NCBI RefSeq assembly: GCF_003862495.1
Contig: NZ_RRCH01000002.1
Span: 80,677 to 144,676, forward strand
Direction of reading: 5' to 3'
Length of the DNA stretch: 64,000 bases
DNA from: Halocatena pleomorpha
GTDB lineage: Archaea > Halobacteriota > Halobacteria > Halobacteriales > Haloarculaceae
Below the pieces are notes generated by a model. The model made no database searches. It had not been told where the DNA came from and saw only the letters and a program-made list of their open reading frames with translations. The translations under genes were made by a program, and so were the position numbers. Every line of letters starts with the position of its first letter. The first letter of the stretch is position 1. Shown one piece after another: positions 55,513 to 63,744 of the stretch.

Positions 55513-56760
55513 ATGAGCTCAACTAGTCCACAGGAGTACGAAGAGTTTCCCGACGCACTTCAAACCCGCAAAGCCAGACTCGAACCGTTCGACTGGTACC
55601 ACGAGATGCGAGAAAAAAGGCCCGTCCGATACGATCCCAAACGGGAGGTGTGGGATGTGTTCCGATACACCGATATCAAAACACTACTCACGGATGACGA
55701 AACGTTCTCGATAGATCCACGGAACGTTGCCGACTACGATTCCGACGAAGACGAGGGGCTTGAAACCACCACGATGATCGGGACAGACCCTCCACGCCAC
55801 GATGAACTTCGAGGGATCGTCAGTGACGCGTTTCAAAAACGGAATCTGAATGGCCTCAAATCTGGTATAAAGAAAGCAACATCAAATATTCTCGAAGAAA
55901 TACTTCACGATGATTCGGGCGTGATCGATATCGCAAACGAACTAGCACAGCCACTCGTCATCAGCACTATCGCCGAGCTGTTGGGTGTACCCGCTGATGA
56001 CCGCGAGCGTTTCGAGCTGTGGTCGAGGAGCCTTGTGACTACCGAGGAGACAAATGGTGGCACGGGGGAAGTCATCAGACGAAAAAGAAGGGCTCAACGG
56101 GAGATACAGAAGTATCTGAGCACAATACTCGACGAGCGACAGAAGAATCCCCAGAATGATCTCCTATCGAGAATCGCAACAGCAGAAGCCGACGATCAGG
56201 TACGGTTCTCTCATCAAGAAGCACTCGGTATGTGTTTCCTATTATTTCACGCCAGCAGCAACACGACGAGGAACCTCCTCACTAACTTCGTGTGGTGTTT
56301 CGCTACTAGGGGTCTTTGGTCCGAGTTGAAACACAGCGATCGACTCCGACAAACCGCCATCGAGGAGGCACTGAGATATCGCTCTCCTGTTCAGGCGACG
56401 ACTCGCGTGGCAACGACTGAGGTGACGATACAAGGAGAGACGATCGGGGCCGGCGACCGGCTCATGGTATGGCTCGGGTCGGCAAATAGAGACGAGCGCC
56501 AATTCGATGCCCCAGAAACATTCATTCCAGACCGATCGCCGAACCATCACATGGGCTTCGGTCACGGCTCTCACTACTGCCTCGGCGGATCGCTGGCTCG
56601 TCTCGAAGCGGACATCGTTCTCTCCGAACTGCTCGACACATTCGAAACCATCGAACTCGGTGACGCCACGCTCCGTCCAACCCAAAGCCTGTGTAGTTAC
56701 GGCGTTGAGTCGCTCCCCGTTCACTTCGAGCCAATCACGCAGTGCGGTCCCAACCAGTGA
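55513..56760 (+). CDS. Cytochrome P450 (cluster enzyme 2)
   Basis: 415 residues. I-helix LLFHASSNTTRNLLTNFVW with the conserved acid/alcohol Thr region, ExxR in EEALRYRSPVQ, and haem loop FGHGSHYCLGG with Cys356. A paralogue of the 48332 enzyme (both start ...PFxWYxxMRExxPVRYD). The presence of two related P450s suggests successive oxidations of one scaffold. Confidence 0.92.
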   Translation: MSSTSPQEYEEFPDALQTRKARLEPFDWYHEMREKRPVRYDPKREVWDVFRYTDIKTLLTDDETFSIDPRNVADYDSDEDEGLETTTMIGTDPPRHDELRGIVSDAFQKRNLNGLKSGIKKATSNILEEILHDDSGVIDIANELAQPLVISTIAELLGVPADDRERFELWSRSLVTTEETNGGTGEVIRRKRRAQREIQKYLSTILDERQKNPQNDLLSRIATAEADDQVRFSHQEALGMCFLLFHASSNTTRNLLTNFVWCFATRGLWSELKHSDRLRQTAIEEALRYRSPVQATTRVATTEVTIQGETIGAGDRLMVWLGSANRDERQFDAPETFIPDRSPNHHMGFGHGSHYCLGGSLARLEADIVLSELLDTFETIELGDATLRPTQSLCSYGVESLPVHFEPITQCGPNQ

Positions 56761-56860
56761 CCCCTCCAGTATGCACTGCCGATGGCTTCGTTCGCTCGGA
56801 GTTACTTCTACACGTCGTACTTGACAGTATACTTACTTCGAAAAGAAAGGTGATAGCTGT

Positions 56861-57496
56861 ATGTCAGACCGAGCATGCGATTGTTGTGAATCAGCATCCG
56901 AACAGGCGAATAAACGAACGGACTCCCACGACCGGTGGCTCAGTGAGCGGCCAGTCACAAACGCACGTCTCCCCCCAGACATGGCGAGGAGAATGAAACA
57001 GCTCCTCGACGCCGAGTCACTCGAAACGCTCGGGGACTTCGTTAGGAAACTCCGTGATGCAGCGAGCGGCACGATCACCATCGACGACCTCTGCCACGCC
57101 TCGACGGAAACACCACACAGAGCGACAGTGGGTAGTGAGACGTACCATTTCCTGTGCTTTTACGACGGGGTCGCACTCACATATCTCGTCGATAAGCCAG
57201 TGACGATTCAGACAGAGAGCCCCGCTGGCAAGCGAATAGAGATGCGAGCAACACCTGATGGGAGCATAGAGATTACACCGGCGGATGCGGTCATGTCCTT
57301 TGGTGTAGCCGCTGACGTCGAAATTCCCGGTCCTGCCGGACCCATCGAAGAAGTGGTGTACAAAGCCGTCTGTCCGTACGTAAAGGCGTTCCCCTCGCGT
57401 GAGACGTACGAGAGCTGGGCCGCAGGCGTCGGTGCTGCTACGGTCGGAATGGTCCTTCCAGACGGCGTACCGATCGCCGCTGCCCTCGTTGACTGA
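56861..57496 (+). CDS. MerB-like (organomercurial lyase family) protein with intact catalytic residues
   Basis: 211 residues. The MerB core is recognisable: LCFYDGVALTYLVDKPVTIQ with Cys99 and Asp102 (the C-x2-D of MerB), ITPADAVMSFGVAADV, and YKAVCPYVKAFPSRETYESW with Cys171 equivalent to the second catalytic Cys. The N-terminus carries CDCC (6-9), which could hand metal over. MerB protonolyses carbon-mercury bonds. In this cluster it may detoxify organometals or act on a C-metal/C-S bond of a pathway intermediate; only its family is supported. Confidence 0.72.
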   Translation: MSDRACDCCESASEQANKRTDSHDRWLSERPVTNARLPPDMARRMKQLLDAESLETLGDFVRKLRDAASGTITIDDLCHASTETPHRATVGSETYHFLCFYDGVALTYLVDKPVTIQTESPAGKRIEMRATPDGSIEITPADAVMSFGVAADVEIPGPAGPIEEVVYKAVCPYVKAFPSRETYESWAAGVGAATVGMVLPDGVPIAAALVD

Positions 57497-57623
57497 CCTC
57501 TTGCCGTCGAACGTACCGACACTGAGAAACCCTGACTGCTGGGAAGAGCATCGGTTTGAGACCGCTCGAGGCACGAAAATCGAGGGATCCATAGAGTGTC
57601 TTTTCCGTGGAATGAGATAGTGT

Positions 57624-57962
57624 CTACGGCTCCTCCGCTTCCAGTCGCTCGACTAAACCGTCGCGAAACATCTGCCGTGTTCCATCGGGACCGGAGATAG
57701 TCAGAACTGTCGTCTCATACGGCGGCGATACCGTGATCCCGTACTCTGCGAACGCACAGCATTTCAATTCGGATGATATGAACCGAGCGACAGCCACGAG
57801 CGACTTATCAGTCCCTTCGAACCGGATCTTCAATCCGTCTTCAGATTCCTCGAATCCGACGTAGGTGGTGGTGAGACGCGAGCGGATGTCCTCATTCCGG
57901 TTTCGTTCCTGTTCTTCGGTCAACGTACACACAACGTCTCTCGACGAGTCGTTCTGGTTCAT
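57624..57962 (-). CDS. Small mer-associated-type protein
   Basis: 112 residues starting MNQNDSSRDVVCTLTEEQER. The pattern VCTLTEEQ..., a helical arm, then SSELKCCAFAEYGITV and LTISGPDGTRQMFRDGL matches small proteins that sit beside merR/merB in bacteria and haloarchaea, where the CC pair is invariant. Biochemical role unknown; Cys residues suggest Hg or thiol binding. Divergent from the HxlR gene. The ATG at 57962 is preferred to GTG 57968. Confidence 0.6.
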   Translation of the reverse strand: MNQNDSSRDVVCTLTEEQERNRNEDIRSRLTTTYVGFEESEDGLKIRFEGTDKSLVAVARFISSELKCCAFAEYGITVSPPYETTVLTISGPDGTRQMFRDGLVERLEAEEP

Positions 57963-57986
57963 AGCCACCGTTGCTTTGGATACGGA

Positions 57987-58030
57987 AATATTTATACTGT
58001 TAAGTCCGAAGTGTTGGAGGAAGTGGAGGA
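57987..58030 (+). promoter_or_regulatory. Promoter and Shine-Dalgarno of the second HxlR gene
   Basis: TATA-like aatatttata (57987-57996), then CTGTTAAGT (57997-58005, shared with the other HxlR promoter), then GGAGG ribosome sites at 58016 and 58026. These decide the ATG at 58040. Confidence 0.5.
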
Positions 58031-58039
58031 TTGGAAGCT

Positions 58040-58405
58040 ATGACAGAGAGACCAGACGTATCAGCTGATTCCCTAAATTCGCAGAACGCCGAGATTGCCT
58101 GCTACTGTCCGTTAGGTGGAGTGATGGATCCACTCAGTCGCCGGTACGCGATGCAGGTGATCTGCGTCACTGGAGCGCTCGGCCCAGCGAGATATGGCGA
58201 GATCGAGGAGACGTTCGGTGGGGTGAGCAGTTCGACGCTGTCGACACGCCTCGATGAGCTTGTCGAGGCGGGGTATCTCTCCCGAGAGCAGTACGCAGAG
58301 ATTCCACCCCGCGTCGAGTACGATCTGACCGAGAAAGGTGATGAACTCCGCGAGAAGCTCGATCCACTCCTCGAATGGGCAGAAAAACAAGAGACCCTTT
58401 CATAG
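58040..58405 (+). CDS. HxlR-type winged-helix regulator (cluster copy 2)
   Basis: 121 residues with ACYCPLGGVMDPLSRRYAMQ, LGPARYGEIEETFGGVSSST, LDELVEAGYLSREQYAEIPP and a C-terminal dimer helix. Closely related to the regulator at 47817, including the CYC pair. The two paralogues bracket the P450, UbiA and aminotransferase genes, so one may have arisen by duplication of the cluster's regulator. Confidence 0.88.
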   Translation: MTERPDVSADSLNSQNAEIACYCPLGGVMDPLSRRYAMQVICVTGALGPARYGEIEETFGGVSSSTLSTRLDELVEAGYLSREQYAEIPPRVEYDLTEKGDELREKLDPLLEWAEKQETLS

Positions 58406-58471
58406 CTCCACAATCAGTACCACTGGAGACGAAAAGCAGAGATCTTCGCTCGAAACAGCGACGTATGCAGG

Positions 58472-58711
58472 ATGGACCGAATTTCGTCCGTTCCGAACGA
58501 TCACGTCCACTGTGTGAGTCGTGAGAGGAACAGCCATGGGAACTCAGTCATCTCCTGTATTGGAGAGCCGCTCGATCTCTCTGTCTGGACGGTTGCCGAC
58601 GAAGCAGATCACACGTACACGTTCCCGAGGGGGACGTCGCTCGCAGCGGGGGCGACCGTCACGCTTCACACTGGTAGTTGGACTGATACCGAGACTGACC
58701 ATTACTGGGGG
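58472..58711 (+). pseudogene. Lamin-tail-domain protein remnant
   Basis: EPLDLSVWTVADEADHTYTF and TSLAAGATVTLHTGSWTDTE, then DHYWGSSS, is the core of an LTD domain as found at the C-terminus of secreted haloarchaeal nucleases. Start and end are missing; it is joined at about 58711 to the next remnant. Confidence 0.6.
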
Positions 58712-58960
58712 TCCTCGAGTGCGTCAATCAGTTCTCTGAACTGCTCATTCGTGTCGAAGCCGAACCGCGTACCAGGATACGCCTACTCCGACAGCTGGAG
58801 ATACATCGCGGGTCTCCCCGGCAACGACGAGCGCCAGCTTCAGCGGGTCTTCACGGCTCTCGTGGTCTTCATGCACGTGGAGCCACTCCCGAAACGCCTG
58901 TCTTTGAGTCGGCGTGAGGGCGTCGTCATTGCGGACAGACGAAGGGAGAATCATTATCAC
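58712..58960 (-). pseudogene. Remnant of the three-copy CRISPR-adjacent gene
   Basis: From 58960: MIMILPSSVRNDDALTPTQR, REWLHVHEDHESREDPLKLA, LVVAGETRDVSP. After a frame slip it gives YPGTRFGFDTNEQFRELIDA, aligning with MVMFVPSTVRDES... and FPDSQFETDDRFLAFVDRL of the gene at 62735-63442. Truncated after about 85 residues. Confidence 0.65.
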
Positions 58961-59280
58961 ATCCTTCGCGCTCCATCATATTGAAAATATGGCTGGTGAA
59001 CGCGTCAATCACAGTTCTCAGCGCTTACTAGGAGTGTCCTTGTTGTCTATTCTCATGGTGAGACGGAATAGTTTCTCGCCAGACTGGCGTAAATGAGAGT
59101 GACTTTGAGACAATGGCGGGAATGGTACAAAGTGGGACGAATAAGCGAAACAACTGCCCCCCTATTGTCAGGTTTCGACAGCCGATCAGGATCTCTCTCG
59201 CCAGCGCCGGCTCACTAGCGAGTACGCAATCGATCGGCTCGACGTGGAGCTTGTGATTCTGCAAACGTGTATTTCGAGAT
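58961..59280. other. About 320 bases without supported gene
   Basis: Contains the promoter-like catattttcaatatgatgg before the remnant. The rest shows no protein signature. Confidence 0.35.
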
Positions 59281-59460
59281 ATGCGTTTCCACTTTCTTCC
59301 CCATAATGAAATCGAACGGAATACTGTTCAGCAAGCCAATCATCCCGAACCTCTCACGATCAGTGCACGCACGCTTGTATACCGAGTGAAGCGGAAACTC
59401 AGAGAGTTCTTCTTCAGACGGATCAATCTTGAACGGGAGAATCGTCTGAAAAGCATCTGA
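59281..59460 (+). CDS. Short basic open frame, probably the tail of a larger gene
   Basis: 59 residues, MRFHFLPHNEIERNTVQQAN to ISARTLVYRVKRKLREFFFR and RINLERENRLKSI. The basic amphipathic C-terminus resembles the end of glycosyl- or sulfotransferases, but no domain is present. It precedes the FkbM gene by 48 bases. Confidence 0.25.
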   Translation: MRFHFLPHNEIERNTVQQANHPEPLTISARTLVYRVKRKLREFFFRRINLERENRLKSI

Positions 59461-59507
59461 AGATCGATATCATTGCATTTATTGGATATCTTTTTGACTA
59501 TCTACGT

Positions 59508-60336
59508 ATGTCATCAATCCGCCGTCCCCTCCAGATCCTCCGCACTGAGGGAGCACGCAGTTTGGGAGCAAGGGATGGCGATTTCTTTCGAACCGGTTGT
59601 CCGACGCATACTGGGTTGCCCGCCGGTCACGATCGGCCTCCGTCGCCGGCGTCGATGCCACGTTTCCGACTCGCACTGTCAAGGAGGCGAAGACCGTTCG
59701 CCGACTGCTCCGGCTTGAGTCGACAATGCTTACGGATTTCCTCTGCGAGCTCAAGCCCGATGACGTGTTCTGGGATGTCGGCGCACACGTCGGAATCTAC
59801 AGCTGTTTCGCCGCCAACGTCCTGTCCGAGAACCAAATTGCGGCCTTCGAGCCGCTGCCAGAAACTCTCGAACAGCTCCGAACCAACCTCGCGTACAACG
59901 ACACCCCCTCGTTCGCACTGGACTGTGCGCTGTCCAACGAATCCGGCACTGCGAAGTTCGACAGCCCGTCGTACTCCCGAACCGGTTGGGATGGAATCGG
60001 GTCGCTCGCACCCGATCCCGGCGAGAATGCGATCACCGTACCGACTCGGACCGGGGACGAACTGATCGCGAACGGCGACGTCCCACCACCGACGGTCGTT
60101 AAGATCGATGTCGAAGGGGCCGAACTCCCCGTCATCGAGGGGATGGAAGCGGCGCTCTCACACGACCGCTGTCGGCTCATCTACTGCGAGGTCCATCGCT
60201 CGAGCGAGCATCGTCGCTCCGTCGAGGATTACGGCGGCACACCGACCGACATCGAAGACGCCCTGGAGCGACTCGGAGCTGACCCCCAACGACTGGTCGA
60301 TCGCGACAAGGAGTTCCTCGTCAAGGCACAGAAACG
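59508..60336 (+). pseudogene. FkbM-family methyltransferase, frameshifted near its start
   Basis: N-terminal MSSIRRPLQILRTEGARSL is in one frame. From 59597 the remaining protein is open in another: VFWDVGAHVGIYSCFAANVL (SAM motif I), AAFEPLPETLEQLRTNLAYN, VVKIDVEGAELPVIEGMEAA (FkbM signature) and RLIYCEVHRSSEHRRSVEDY. FkbM enzymes O-methylate sugars on glycans or natural products. The coding sequence runs without a stop straight into the CRISPR mini-array at 60337, which supplies its last codons. An indel near 59570-59600 breaks it; GTG/ATG starts after the break might still give a nearly complete enzyme. Confidence 0.75.
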
Positions 60337-60498
60337 GCTTCGACCCCACAAGGGTCCGTCTGTAACACTTCCGAAAGCGGCGATCCAGCGCCATTACCTG
60401 TGCTTCGACCCCACAAGGGTCCGTCTGTAACGCCGTCTCGTCACGCAACTCACGAGTCTTGAGTACACGCTTCGACCCCACAAGGGTCCGTCTGTAAC
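60337..60498 (-). CRISPR. Three-repeat type I-B CRISPR mini-array
   Basis: Repeats at 60337-60366, 60402-60431 and 60469-60498 are identical (30 bases; plus strand gcttcgaccccacaagggtc + cgtctgtaac). Spacers are 35 and 37 bases. Reverse-complemented, the repeat gttacagacggacccttgtg + gggtcgaagc is close to the haloarchaeal I-B consensus (GTTTCAGACG...GATTGAAGC), but its 3' end, which forms the crRNA handle, is changed. Transcription would run leftward from a leader on the right. No cas genes nearby. Confidence 0.88.
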
Positions 60499-60600
60499 AA
60501 TGCCTGATTTTGGGGGATGAGCCCCTATGCAGCAGGATGACGAACGGCTGTTTCCGTCGACCCGCAATTCTGGGTTCCCCCCGGGGGTCGATGGAACGGA
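60499..60600 (-). promoter_or_regulatory. CRISPR leader of the mini-array
   Basis: Leader-proximal flank. It holds gtcgacccgcaattctgggt at 60556-60575, 57 bases from the first repeat. The same motif at the same distance occurs beside the relic repeat at 23556-23583. Confidence 0.5.
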
Positions 60601-60983
60601 ATGAATATGAGTGGCTGTTTCCAGTCTCGGGCGACAAAACGTCAGTGCAGCATACACCACGTCAGTGACGTGCCCTCTGGGCTCTGTCCGAGCGGACAGA
60701 TAGCTGGTGTAGGGTGGTCGGTCTTCGGCTTTACAGCGGTGGGCAATGTCCCTGCCCACGTGCAACTTATCGGGCGTTCGTCCGCGCGCACGAACTACTC
60801 ATCCCTAGCCAGTTGGTCTGGGTTGGCATTTCGGATCCTAGCCCTCGACCGGCGCGGATTGGATACCTTGGCCGATACGACGGCGTTCGGATACGACCCC
60901 ACGCCGGATAGCATCAATCCGGCGCGCGAGGCGAAGCAGCCCCGTTTCCCCACCGGCACAGTGACCCGTGGGGACTCTACAAG
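60601..60983. other. 3' flank of TnpB element, no protein gene
   Basis: Downstream of the tnpB stop on the minus strand. GC-rich with potential hairpins (ccggcgcg...); in TnpB elements this zone encodes the guide (omega) RNA and the right end. Confidence 0.4.
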
Positions 60984-62387
60984 CTAGTAGCGCCCGCACT
61001 CCGAAAACAGTGTTGAAAGCCGCCGCGTGGCAATGTTGATCGCCGCGTTGCTGTCGGCATCGACCGGCCCATACCCACAGTCGTCACAGCGAAACTGCGC
61101 GCGTGTAATGCGTCCATCGTCGTCGGCCTCGCTCGTCCGGCGGCCACACGCCGAGCAGTCCTGACTGGTATGTTGGGTCTGGCTCTTCCCGAGCGTGACT
61201 GTCGGAATCCCCCGTTGGTGGGCTTTGTAGGTGATCACCTGCTTGAACCGGAAATACGCCCACAGATGCGACCACCCAAGCCCTTTGATCCCTTTGAGGG
61301 TCTCGAAGACGATCCCACAGGGGGCGTACGCATCGGCTAGCGCGACGATCTCGTTGGCGTACTCGTGTTCGAGCTGTTTGCTGTGTTCGGCGAGTTGCTG
61401 GCCGAGTTTCTCGCTGGCCACCTCGTACCCGTATTCCTCCTGAAGATACGACAGGCGCTGTTGCTGTGTCCGGCGGGTGTCCATGAGCTCGCTGCCCGGC
61501 CCATGAGCAACCTCCAGCACATCAACCCCGTTTCCTTTCGGTGAATCGGGAGCGCGCTCGACGACCGCGGCCGTGTACAACGCGACCGTCCCGAGATCGA
61601 TCCCGACCCAGCGCTCAAGCTCTCGATGATCGTATTTGGGCTGGTTGTACCACACCGTCAGGTGGAGAAACCACTCCCCATCTCGATGGTGGACCTCCGA
61701 GCGCCCGGTATTGACCACACCTTCGGCCACAGCGTCGAGCACTTTCTGTTGGTAGTCGCCCCCACCACAGACGAGCTGAAATTCCTCGTCCCGCCCTGGG
61801 TCGGGGGGCTGATGCTGCACGCCGCCCACCGCGATCGTGACGCCAGCGGCGTCGTCCCACACCTCGATGTAATCGCCACGGATGCACAGATAGTTTCCCG
61901 ACCCGAACTGCGGCAAGGCCGAGGTGTCGGCCGACCGGTCGTTGGCTGCCCACGCCCCGAACGCCTCGCCCACTTTATTCACGTTGGCTTGCTTGTTCCC
62001 GGCCTTGAGGTTGTTCCGTTTCCAGTAGGGGTGAGTTTTGATGAGACTGTTGACGTCGGAGTTGCCACCCCATTGGGCCGGTTCATACGACCAGAGCAAG
62101 TTCGCCGCGAGCCGGCGGATCGTTTGGGCTTCGCTGATGTAATTGTCGAGATGTGAAGCGGTCCGTGTGCCCACGCTGAGCGGGAGGATGTACGTCAATC
62201 GTTCTTTGAGTGAGTCGGTCTCCCAGGTGTGATGGAATTGCCGTGGCCCTGCGTTGGTCGGGGCCTCATCGAGTAACTCGACCTGCGGGTTCCACACCCC
62301 CTCTGCCTCGACGAACTCATCGAGAAGGCTTTGATAGCCATCTTCGAACACGGCTGACAGCGTGGCATCTGGGGGGTCCTGAGGCAT
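60984..62387 (-). CDS. tnpB: TnpB RNA-guided nuclease (IS1341/IS605 OrfB)
   Basis: 467 residues, intact. RuvC-like core: RWVGIDLGTVALYTAAVV (first Asp), CGIVFETLKGIKGLGWSHL (Glu), zinc ribbon CSACGRRTSEADDDG...FRCDDCGYGPVDADSNAAINIA (last Asp). All catalytic residues are present. The N-terminal ~200 residues hold the REC/WED-like part with TLSVGTRTASHLD-type text. No tnpA is seen, as usual for IS1341-like elements. It differs clearly from the 34 kb TnpB. Confidence 0.9.
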   Translation of the reverse strand: MPQDPPDATLSAVFEDGYQSLLDEFVEAEGVWNPQVELLDEAPTNAGPRQFHHTWETDSLKERLTYILPLSVGTRTASHLDNYISEAQTIRRLAANLLWSYEPAQWGGNSDVNSLIKTHPYWKRNNLKAGNKQANVNKVGEAFGAWAANDRSADTSALPQFGSGNYLCIRGDYIEVWDDAAGVTIAVGGVQHQPPDPGRDEEFQLVCGGGDYQQKVLDAVAEGVVNTGRSEVHHRDGEWFLHLTVWYNQPKYDHRELERWVGIDLGTVALYTAAVVERAPDSPKGNGVDVLEVAHGPGSELMDTRRTQQQRLSYLQEEYGYEVASEKLGQQLAEHSKQLEHEYANEIVALADAYAPCGIVFETLKGIKGLGWSHLWAYFRFKQVITYKAHQRGIPTVTLGKSQTQHTSQDCSACGRRTSEADDDGRITRAQFRCDDCGYGPVDADSNAAINIATRRLSTLFSECGRY

Positions 62388-62603
62388 GCGTACTCGTATG
62401 AGGGACTGGTCGTGCTTGCTGATAGTTTATTCCATTCTCCAAGCATATGTGGGAGGCTTCTCGTTGAAGCGGGGATGATCATGGGGGAGGGCAGCTGGGA
62501 GACGTTGTTGGAGCACTATCTCGGTGCCTACAGCGCCCTATCTCGAACAAGTCGATTGGATCTGACTGTCTAGACCAATATTTTTATTTCTTATTGTTGT
62601 TTT

Positions 62604-62738
62604 ATGAAATTGGGTATGGGATACGATAGCGACGATACGATTCGAGTGCAATGCAATAGCTGCGGGTTCTGGAACGATTTCTCGCCATCGACAAACGGTG
62701 GACGCTGTCAACACTGCGGTGAACATGTTGACAGCTAG
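62604..62738 (+). CDS. Small zinc-ribbon protein
   Basis: 44 residues (or 40 from ATG at 62616): acidic start MGYDSDDTIRVQ, then CNSCGFWNDFSPSTNGGR and CQHCGEHVDS. Two CxxC pairs form a zinc ribbon of the kind abundant in haloarchaea. It overlaps the end of the convergent gene at 62735 by four bases. Confidence 0.6.
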   Translation: MKLGMGYDSDDTIRVQCNSCGFWNDFSPSTNGGRCQHCGEHVDS

Positions 62739-63442
62739 CCTCGCGCGATCATCCTGAAATCAGTGAGTTCGCCGGGGAATGCGTCTCTGTCGCCAGAATA
62801 GACAGCTACTGCCAGCTGATAATACTCCTCGGCCAGCTGATCAAGCGTTGGGATCTCCCAGTGCTCGGCCAGCTCAGCAAAGCGGTCGCGCATCGTTTTC
62901 CCGTTCTCGATGGCCCGCTCGTAGCCCGCGATGGAATCGTCGTGGCGATAAAACACCAGCTTGGTGTAGGCGATTTCCTCAGGTGCGAAGCCATCGTGTT
63001 CGACGCGGGCCCGTGGATCAACACGTGAGTCTGTCTCGATGAAGTGTTCGATCGCAGTGGGTGGATATCCGAACACTGTTCCAAGCCGGCGGTGCCACGC
63101 GGCAGTAATCGGTGCGCGAACTGAGGAAGGAAGGAGATCAAATCGTGCATGCGTAGGAGCGACGTACCACCCGTGGCCCCCACGCAGGGCATGTGCTTCC
63201 AGATCGAGGCGGTCGACGAATGCGAGGAATCGGTCGTCTGTCTCGAATTGTGAGTCAGGGAAGGCCCAACTGCGTGGTGTGATGTGTGTGGCAGGTTTGT
63301 CCCCTGCTACGACGAGAGCGAACAACAACGGTGGTTGAAAACTCTCGTGAGTGTGATGCTTACGTACCCATCGCCTGAGTCCGTCCCGCTGGTCTAGCGA
63401 GAGCGACTCGTCGCGAACCGTCGATGGGACAAACATTACCAT
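62735..63442 (-). CDS. Unknown protein, intact member of the three-copy CRISPR-adjacent family
   Basis: 235 residues. MVMFVPSTVRDESLSLDQRD, a helical WVRKHHTHESFQPPLLFALV segment, then SQFETDDRFLAFVDRLDLEA, YVAPTHARFDLLPSSVRAPI, and a C-terminal helical half (LVFYRHDDSIAGYERAIENG, LAEEYYQLAVAVYSGDRDAF). No known domain; probably soluble. The start at 63442 aligns with the truncated copies at 23343 and 58960. The promoter block ggtatattttcaag lies 25-35 bases upstream. It sits between TnpB and a CRISPR array, and all three copies lie in CRISPR surroundings. Confidence 0.7.
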   Translation of the reverse strand: MVMFVPSTVRDESLSLDQRDGLRRWVRKHHTHESFQPPLLFALVVAGDKPATHITPRSWAFPDSQFETDDRFLAFVDRLDLEAHALRGGHGWYVAPTHARFDLLPSSVRAPITAAWHRRLGTVFGYPPTAIEHFIETDSRVDPRARVEHDGFAPEEIAYTKLVFYRHDDSIAGYERAIENGKTMRDRFAELAEHWEIPTLDQLAEEYYQLAVAVYSGDRDAFPGELTDFRMIARG

Positions 63443-63735
63443 CTCTTTGTACTCAACCCTCTTGAAAATATACCTGAGATGTAACCTAATCCGACTCTCT
63501 CCAAGCGTTCGGAGGGATCGGTCACAGTGGTGCTCTTTCCGATATCTCAGGCCGATAGCTTTAATGGTAACTGCTGTAACCCTAATCCGAATGACTGTGT
63601 AACACATACATATGGTATGGCACAGGCCGCTATTGATCGAACCGTGAGAGTGCGGGAGTCGCCCCGATCTGGTGCGGTCCCGTTGTCGCTGTCCCCGTGA
63701 ACACGGCGAATCATCGCTGCCTCGCAATGGGATCG
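63420..63735 (-). repeat. Duplicated CRISPR-flanking module, copy 2
   Basis: Inverted near-copy of 23064-23380. The conserved frame reads MIRRVHGDSDNGTAPDRGDS (start 63714). The promoter block and the start of the unknown gene are shared. It ends 10 bases before the first repeat of the right-hand CRISPR array. Confidence 0.75.
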
Positions 63736-63744
63736 CATCGCTGT

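Noticed and set aside
57017..57592. Minus-strand frame of 191 codons
   Set aside because: Antisense to the intact MerB-like gene; lacks haloarchaeal acidic composition and motifs.
59973..60063. Considered whether the FkbM gene is complete and functional
   Set aside because: Its expected N-terminus lies in another frame from 59508 and its stop falls inside the CRISPR array, so it is listed as disrupted although most of the catalytic domain is open.
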